Shown here: in pieces, positions 6,101 through 10,276 of the stretch
Layout: every line of letters starts with the position of its first letter
Position numbering within the stretch: the stretch's first letter is position 1
From: Clostridiales bacterium
Lineage (GTDB): Bacteria > Bacillota > Clostridia > Oscillospirales > Oscillospiraceae
Assembly (NCBI GenBank): GCA_012728025.1
Contig: JAAYFX010000246.1
Coordinates: 1 to 10,276 of the forward strand
DNA length: 10,276 bases
Reading direction: 5' to 3'
The notes under the pieces: generated by a model
Told to the model about the DNA's origin: nothing
Seen by the model: the letters and a program-made list of their open reading frames with translations, nothing else
The model's database searches: none
Program-made: the position numbers and the translations under genes

Positions 6101-9100
6101 CGACGAGCTTTTATCTCCCATGTCCTTTTTACCCCTGTACGACGAGAGCCGTCATCTGTTTTCCATTGGCTACGACACAGATAAAAACGAACTTTCCGGA
6201 AGCTATTACGACCTTATGGCAAGCGAAGCTAGAACTGCCAGCTACCTTGCCATAGCCTCTGGCGAGCTGCCAAGACGACACTGGCGCAGGCTCAGCCGTG
6301 CTTTAACCGAATACAAAGGTTTTAGGGGAATGGTTTCGTGGACAGGCAGTATGTTTGAATACCTTATGCCCCGCCTGTTTTTCAAAAGCCAGCCCTGCTC
6401 TCTTATGTATGAAAGTATGAAATTCTGCATTGGCGTACAGAAAGAGCGCACAAAAAAATTAAAGTTGCCTTGGGGCATATCCGAAAGCGCCTTTTTCTCT
6501 TTAGACCCTGCCTTAAATTACAGATACAAGGCCCACGGCTGTGCCGCACTCGCCTTAAAGCGTGAGATGAACACAGAGCTTGTGGTTTCGCCATACAGCA
6601 GCTTTCTAACCCTGCCCTGCGGAGTAAAACCCGCAATAAAAAATCTGAAAGATTTAGAAAAGCGTGGGGCAGGCTGTAAATACGGTTTCTGGGAAGCCAT
6701 AGATTTCACAGCGGAAAGAAGCGAGAAGCGCTGCGGTGAAATCGTCCGCTGTGTCATGGCCCACCATCTGGGAATGAGCCTTGTTGCAATCTCAAACACC
6801 CTTTGCAAAGACAGTATGCCGCAAAGACTTATGCGGGACCCCGCCATAAGCGCCCATAGCTGCCTTCTGGATGAAAAGCTTCCCATAGGCGGTCCCATAA
6901 TGCGCCGAAAGGAACAAAAAGCACCGGAAAAACCCCAAAGGAGCAGCGGGATTTACTGGGAAAGGCGGGGGGAGTTCACAGATTTTCTCGCCCCTGAATG
7001 CTGTGTTTTAAGCAACGGCTCATATAATGTTATGTTAACTGATAGCGGTTTGACACGTCCCTCCTTTAAAGGGATAAGCCCATATCTTTCACAAAGCGAT
7101 ACCCTCACAAACAGACACGGGATAGACCTTTATCTAATACGAGGAGATGAGCTTATCCCCCTGCTACCAGAGCCTAATATGGACGATAGCATAAAAACTG
7201 ACTGGGAATTCACCTTTTCCGGCGCAAAAATCAATACTGTGAGAAAGGACTTCCGCTCGCAGGTGATATATTCCGTTTCCTCAACGGCAAACGGCGAAAA
7301 GCGTGTCATATCCCTCAGCGCTTTTAACAAGGATGAACAAAATTGCCAGCTACTAATAATGTTAGAGCCGGTTATGCTCTCAATGGATGATTATGTAAAC
7401 CACCCTGCTTTCTGCAAGCTGGGTATGCATGCAAAAATGCGGGCGGGAACTCTGATTTTAAAGCGCCTAGCAAGGGGCAGGCATCCCGAAAGATATATGT
7501 GCCTTGCCGCCTCTGAACCTATTGAGGCAAGTGCCGACCGCAGCCTTGTCCCCGGCAGAGGGGGGCTTCTTGATGCCGTTAAAAATAATTTACCCTCTAA
7601 GCTTGGCTGGCTTTCCGACCCAATGCTTTGCGCAAAGCTGCCCATCAGAATTTCCGAGGGCTGCGATAGCGCTGTCACAATAGTCCTCACCATAGGGGAT
7701 ACGGAAAACGGGGCCTATAACGATGCCTGCCGTATGCTCACAGGCGATGCTGCAAACGTTTCCCCCTTTCCGGCTGAAACAGCGGCACGTTTAAAGCTTA
7801 CAGAAGCCGAAACCCAAGATGCCATGGAGCTTCTCAGCACCATCTCCTATCCTGAAATCAAAAAAAGCACAAGCCGCTACACCAAAAGCAGCCTGTGGAA
7901 ATTTGGCATTTCCGGTGACCTTCCCATAATAAGTTACGAGGTAAAAACCGAGGACGACCTTTTAGATGCCGAAGAACTAATAAAGCAGCAGGCCTTTCTC
8001 TCCTGTCTAGGCCAACATTTCGACCTTGCCTTCATTACAGCAGAAGGCGGAGACTATCTTCGCCCTCTCACAGATTCCCTATGCCGTTTTAAGGCAAAGG
8101 TTACCCAGTGCGGGCAAAACATTCACATTCTGGATGCCTCCCAAGGAATAGACGCTGTTCTCCATGCCAGCTATCAGCCAAGACAGCGAGCCTTTACTAA
8201 GCCAGATATAAACCTTATGTCAACCTCTCCCATATCAAAACTCTCTAATGATGTTGAATATGAGTGGCTTGATGACAACAGTTTTAGATTTTATGTAAAC
8301 CACAGCCTGCCAACCCGCTCTTGGGGCAATATGCTTACCAACGGCAGCTTTGGCTTTTTCGCCTCCGATTGCGGAACAGGCCATATGTGGTACAAAAACG
8401 CTCGGGAATACCCAATAAACTCTTGGCTATGCGACAGCCTTACAACTGCTGGAACCGAAACCTTGCAGGTTTTGGCAGATGCTCCCGTAAGCCTTTTTGC
8501 ATCGCCTGACGATGACTGTTGCAGTGTGACCTATGGCTTCGGTTTTTCCCGTTGGAACAAGGTAATAAACGGCATCTCCTTCAAAACCACAGCCTTTGTT
8601 CCCCCAGATACGGATGCAAGAGTGCTAATTGTCACTTGGGAGGATGAGGATGAGCGTGAAATTCTTTGGTATACCGACCTTGTGCTTGGCTCAAATCATA
8701 CAAGCATCTCAGTTAAAGAAAAAGACGGGATTTTCACAGCCTCCAGCCTTGGCGCACCTTTTAACAATGCTGATTTTCATGTATGCGCCGGTAAAATGCC
8801 CAACTCTTACACTACAAGCCGCCCGCAATGGCTGCAAGGTGAAGAGGAAAATAATCTGGAATACGGGGAATGTCTGGGTCTGCGCTTCAAGGCAAAAAGC
8901 CCCTTCATTTTAGTTTGCGGCTGTGACGAGCCTTCAAAGCTTTTAAGCCTATGCGAAACAGATACGGCCCTCCACACCTTAAAAAACACTGTGGAAGGCT
9001 GGAAAAGCTCTATGTCCGCAATAAAAATAAACACCCCCAACAAGGCTCTTGACAGGCTTGTGAACGGCTGGCTGTTGTACCAAACCCTCGCCTGCCGAAT

Positions 9101-10276
9101 TATGGGACGCTGCTCACTTTATCAAAGCGGCGGAGCCTTTGGCTTTCGTGACCAGCTTCAGGATGCAGTAAACCTTATTCTCTTTGACGAAGCCCCTGCA
9201 AAATACCAGATTATAGAATCCTGCCGCCACCAATATCTCGAAGGCGATGTAATGCACTGGTGGCACATTCTGGATACCGGTACAAAAGGTGTCAGGACCC
9301 GTTGCTCAGATGACCTTGTCTGGCTGCCTTGGGCACTTTGCGAATATGTAGAAAAAACAGGTGATGAAAGCATTTTATCAATCTCGGTTCCATGGCTATG
9401 CTCACCCCCCCTAGAAGAAACCGAGCAAGACCGCTATGAAACCGCCGTCCCCAGTGATGAGCATAGCAGCGTTCTCAGCCATGCTCAAAAGGCTCTGGAT
9501 ATGGTCATGTCGAGAGGCACCGGAGAGCATGGCCTGCTCAAAATTCTCGGCGGTGACTGGAACGACGGTATGAGCCACGTAGGTGCCGCCGGAAAAGGCG
9601 AAAGCGTATGGCTAACTTGGTTTTTCTCCCACACAGCCCAAAGGTTTTCAGAGCTGTTGAAAAACCTTGGCAAAAACGACGGAGCCGAAAAATACGAAAA
9701 GGCCGCCAAAGAGCTTGGCAATGCCGCAAACTCGGCGTGGGACGGCTCATGGTATCTGCGGGGATATTATGATGATGGCAGCCCCCTTGGCAGCTCTGAG
9801 AGTGATGCCTGCCGTATAGACTCTGTTTCCCAAAGCTTTTCCGCCCTTTCACCTTACGCAAACAAGCTGTATGTTAGTCTCGCTCTGACAGCGGCGGTGG
9901 ATAGGCTCTATGAACCTGAAAATAAGCTGCTGCGGCTGTTCGAGCCGCCCTTTGAAAATTCATCAAAAAACCCTGGATATATTCAAAGCTACGGTCCGGG
10001 TTTTCGAGAAAACGGCGGCCAGTATACCCATGCGGCAATATGGCTTATTATGGCACTTATAAAAGAAAGCCGCCAAGACGAAGCCTTAGAGCTTATAGAA
10101 ACCCTAATACCGGAGAATCACCCCATCACGAAATACGAGGCCGAGCCATATGTAATAGCTGCCGACGTGTACGCAAATCCCGACTGTATGGGAAGAGCCG
10201 GCTGGAGCTGGTACACAGCCTCCTCACGCTGGCTTCTTCGTGTTATCTGCGAACACCTTCTGGGTTTAAAGCTAAA
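3165..10276 (+). CDS. cgs: Cyclic beta-1,2-glucan synthase (GT84-GH189-GH94), 3' end outside window
   Basis: An open frame of 2370 codons with no stop reaches the window edge; by family comparison perhaps about 100 residues are missing. It is the NdvB/ChvB/Cgs type. An N-terminal helical region (about 1-280) includes L-I-Q-S-G-D-G-R-L, as in NdvB. Two membrane helices (281-327) precede a GT84 domain (336-640); several more helices follow (667-826), then GH189 (848-1240), a beta-sandwich and linker region (1262-1690) and GH94 (from 1695). The enzyme should use UDP-glucose at the cytoplasmic face of the membrane to make beta-1,2-glucan, adjust its length by phosphorolysis and cyclise it. The ATG at 3165 is chosen for GAGG 8 bases upstream. 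The gene stands alone, divergent from ylxM; no ABC exporter of the NdvA type is visible. Codon use resembles its neighbours, so recent transfer is not obvious. Identification is strong; product and size are inferred. Confidence 0.93.
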   Translation, partial: MENSGIGLSIDDAGLLLYGENIARTLNISSVVKGGSIAKNIYKSLRSLQRQHRLLEQKYAKGENIPAFSEWLLDNNYLAVREGLSAASDLRQIKKLPASGGQAALFLLCRSLIQSGDGRLTQRRIELFMEGCQSVYVLSRRELSLLIPCLKLAVIVELSELYSKGSADESCSLSAERLFSSLRALATLDFTELLRSIDKTESLFKTDPSGIYPLMSEKTCENYKRKLEKLAKSLHINEHHLAEHILRLARGAQGEASHIGHYLFTNPLGENKPIRNGSLYISSLLTFTLFISLFAGFALKSIPAVLLLILPVYELIKSLMDFVLLRITPPTHIPRMELSQGVPPEGRTICTICALLTGADSGKTLARRLEEYRLASRDCGENLLFAILADLPDNKEPSAEYDEEYISSCERAISALNEKYGGGFFLFTRKRSYNKADSLYTAKERKRGAICQLSRLLQGNDSEILCLSGSLLSLRGVRYILTLDEDTRLTSGTARELIGAMLHPLNKPEVDRENKLVKSGYGLIHPRISTGLPAYNASRFARCYAGAGGIDPYGSDSSELYMDIFDNGGFAGKGIIDVSAFVSCLDSRFPENTILSHDALEGAYLRGGYMGDAELSDGFPSEPLSYFRRMHRWTRGDWQNSPWIFRRGRKLSDVDRFRLFDSLRRSMAAPLFLLALLAAFFFSGKAMNTVALLTLLALCLRLVTSSVSALFQNARQAEVRCHSGVLHGVGAALVQSVLKLMFLPYEAYICISAIITALWRLLISHKRLLEWTPSSVLERGGKGKLRFFINLWPSLVIGLACLFFAPSIIGKATGFVWLLSPLAAIDLSKKLSGEKDISPQDKSYLIQTAKKFWSFFEDFCTATDHFLPPDNWQEQPPVGIAHRTSPTNIGLCLICCLSAIDLNLCPKENALGLAENILSTLRRMPKWKGHLYNWYDTRTLKPLRPAYVSTVDSGNLAACLIILREGLLECGSEALARQCDELLSPMSFLPLYDESRHLFSIGYDTDKNELSGSYYDLMASEARTASYLAIASGELPRRHWRRLSRALTEYKGFRGMVSWTGSMFEYLMPRLFFKSQPCSLMYESMKFCIGVQKERTKKLKLPWGISESAFFSLDPALNYRYKAHGCAALALKREMNTELVVSPYSSFLTLPCGVKPAIKNLKDLEKRGAGCKYGFWEAIDFTAERSEKRCGEIVRCVMAHHLGMSLVAISNTLCKDSMPQRLMRDPAISAHSCLLDEKLPIGGPIMRRKEQKAPEKPQRSSGIYWERRGEFTDFLAPECCVLSNGSYNVMLTDSGLTRPSFKGISPYLSQSDTLTNRHGIDLYLIRGDELIPLLPEPNMDDSIKTDWEFTFSGAKINTVRKDFRSQVIYSVSSTANGEKRVISLSAFNKDEQNCQLLIMLEPVMLSMDDYVNHPAFCKLGMHAKMRAGTLILKRLARGRHPERYMCLAASEPIEASADRSLVPGRGGLLDAVKNNLPSKLGWLSDPMLCAKLPIRISEGCDSAVTIVLTIGDTENGAYNDACRMLTGDAANVSPFPAETAARLKLTEAETQDAMELLSTISYPEIKKSTSRYTKSSLWKFGISGDLPIISYEVKTEDDLLDAEELIKQQAFLSCLGQHFDLAFITAEGGDYLRPLTDSLCRFKAKVTQCGQNIHILDASQGIDAVLHASYQPRQRAFTKPDINLMSTSPISKLSNDVEYEWLDDNSFRFYVNHSLPTRSWGNMLTNGSFGFFASDCGTGHMWYKNAREYPINSWLCDSLTTAGTETLQVLADAPVSLFASPDDDCCSVTYGFGFSRWNKVINGISFKTTAFVPPDTDARVLIVTWEDEDEREILWYTDLVLGSNHTSISVKEKDGIFTASSLGAPFNNADFHVCAGKMPNSYTTSRPQWLQGEEENNLEYGECLGLRFKAKSPFILVCGCDEPSKLLSLCETDTALHTLKNTVEGWKSSMSAIKINTPNKALDRLVNGWLLYQTLACRIMGRCSLYQSGGAFGFRDQLQDAVNLILFDEAPAKYQIIESCRHQYLEGDVMHWWHILDTGTKGVRTRCSDDLVWLPWALCEYVEKTGDESILSISVPWLCSPPLEETEQDRYETAVPSDEHSSVLSHAQKALDMVMSRGTGEHGLLKILGGDWNDGMSHVGAAGKGESVWLTWFFSHTAQRFSELLKNLGKNDGAEKYEKAAKELGNAANSAWDGSWYLRGYYDDGSPLGSSESDACRIDSVSQSFSALSPYANKLYVSLALTAAVDRLYEPENKLLRLFEPPFENSSKNPGYIQSYGPGFRENGGQYTHAAIWLIMALIKESRQDEALELIETLIPENHPITKYEAEPYVIAADVYANPDCMGRAGWSWYTASSRWLLRVICEHLLGLKL
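4005..4145 (+). other. First membrane-helix pair of the glucan synthase
   Basis: Residues 281-327 form two hydrophobic stretches (around L-T-F-T-L-F-I-S-L-F-A-G-F and P-A-V-L-L-L-I-L-P-V-Y) just before the glucosyltransferase domain. This matches the family, where the GT domain is a cytoplasmic loop between membrane helices. Helix ends are estimated by eye. Confidence 0.75.
4170..5084 (+). other. GT84 glucosyltransferase module
   Basis: Residues about 336-640. It opens with the family-typical P-R-M-E-L-S-Q-G-V-P-P-E-x-R-T. Likely UDP-glucose and metal ligands are D390 and D393 (A-D-L-P-D) and the DxD motif D484-E485-D486 within L-T-L-D-E-D-T. The probable catalytic and acceptor region is S-H-D598-A-L-E601-G-A. 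The processive-type signature is R628-R-M-H-R-W633-T-R-G-D-W, the equivalent of QxxRW. All match the NdvB pattern, so activity is expected. Confidence 0.88.
5163..5642 (+). other. Second membrane-helix cluster of the glucan synthase
   Basis: Residues 667-826 contain about five hydrophobic segments (near 667-686, 690-708, 745-762, 787-806 and 812-826). They follow the GT84 module and end just before the GH189 module, as in NdvB-type proteins. The exact number of helices and the topology are uncertain by eye. Confidence 0.7.
5706..6884 (+). other. GH189 cyclisation (transglycosylation) module
   Basis: Residues about 848-1240. It has the family landmarks L-P-P-D-N-W-Q-E, A-H882-R-T-S-P-T-N-I-G, Y-N-W-Y-D936, L-M-A-S-E1021-A-R, S-M-F-E1065-Y-L-M-P and W-G-I-S-E1107-S. 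As I recall, the Thermoanaerobacter italicus enzyme uses an acid/base and nucleophile pair 86 residues apart (E1356 and E1442); E1021 and E1107 here have the same spacing and context. The module joins the ends of the beta-1,2-glucan chain into a ring. Near its end the usual H-H-Q-G-M reads H-H-L-G-M (1200-1204). Confidence 0.85.
8247..10276 (+). other. GH94 phosphorylase-type module (C-terminal, incomplete)
   Basis: Residues about 1695-2370. A supersandwich domain is followed by the catalytic (alpha/alpha)6 barrel. Landmarks are G-F-R1995-D-Q-L-Q-D, H2031-W-W-H, S-D-D2050, D-W-N-D2134-G with the probable general acid D2134, and E2282-N-G-G-Q-Y-T-H2289. The E-to-H spacing of seven equals that of E637/H644 in Vibrio chitobiose phosphorylase, and T2351 corresponds to its phosphate-side threonine. 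In Brucella Cgs this module controls chain length by phosphorolysis. The extreme C-terminus lies outside the window. Confidence 0.88.

Noticed and set aside
8629..8913. 94-codon plus-strand open frame in another frame of the glucan synthase gene
   Set aside because: It is fully contained in the conserved GH94 N-terminal domain in the main frame and has no recognisable motif or start signal.
3165..10276. Possible frameshift or gene split in the long glucan synthase frame
   Set aside because: Motifs checked from residue 1 to 2370 all fall in the same frame (codons starting at positions divisible by three), with no internal stop seen.
1..10276. CRISPR arrays, insertion sequences, tRNA or rRNA genes
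   Set aside because: No repeat-spacer pattern, transposase motif, terminal inverted repeats of an insertion sequence or RNA gene cloverleaf was seen. The only sizeable inverted repeat is the promoter-associated one.

Overview
The window looks like chromosomal DNA of a Gram-positive anaerobe of the class Clostridia, possibly an Oscillospirales or other gut-type lineage. The clue is the left third, which carries the conserved Firmicutes block ylxM-ffh-rpsP-khpA-rimM-trmD on the minus strand, with AGGAGG-type ribosome binding sites and moderate GC. The exact genus cannot be read from the sequence.

Region 1 (1-2993, minus strand) is a protein-targeting and ribosome-maturation operon read right to left: YlxM (SRP-associated helix-turn-helix protein), Ffh (SRP GTPase), ribosomal protein bS16, the KH-domain RNA-binding protein KhpA, the 16S maturation factor RimM and the first 40 codons of the tRNA methyltransferase TrmD, which leaves the window at base 1. 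A strong intrinsic terminator lies between khpA and rimM, so the operon is probably split or attenuated there. The trmD start is odd: a good ribosome binding site and ATG sit one base out of frame with the TrmD reading frame.

Region 2 (2994-3164) is a compact divergent intergenic region. It holds a near-consensus promoter for ylxM and a weaker candidate promoter for the plus strand. Both -35 boxes lie inside the arms of a 26-bp inverted repeat (23 of 26 positions match) around a 29-bp centre, so the two promoters face each other across the same DNA.

Region 3 (3165-10276, plus strand) is one uninterrupted reading frame of 2370 codons that runs off the right edge. It encodes a cyclic beta-1,2-glucan synthase of the NdvB/ChvB/Cgs type: an N-terminal helical region, a membrane-embedded GT84 glucosyltransferase, a GH189 cyclising (transglycosylation) module, a beta-sandwich and linker region, and a GH94 phosphorylase-like module. 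The key residues of all three catalytic modules appear intact. Known family biology predicts that it elongates a beta-1,2-glucan from UDP-glucose, trims it through the GH94 module and closes it to a ring with the GH189 module. Such enzymes are classically proteobacterial; a full-length copy beside the SRP operon of a clostridium is the most interesting content of the window. No RNA genes, CRISPR arrays or mobile elements were seen.
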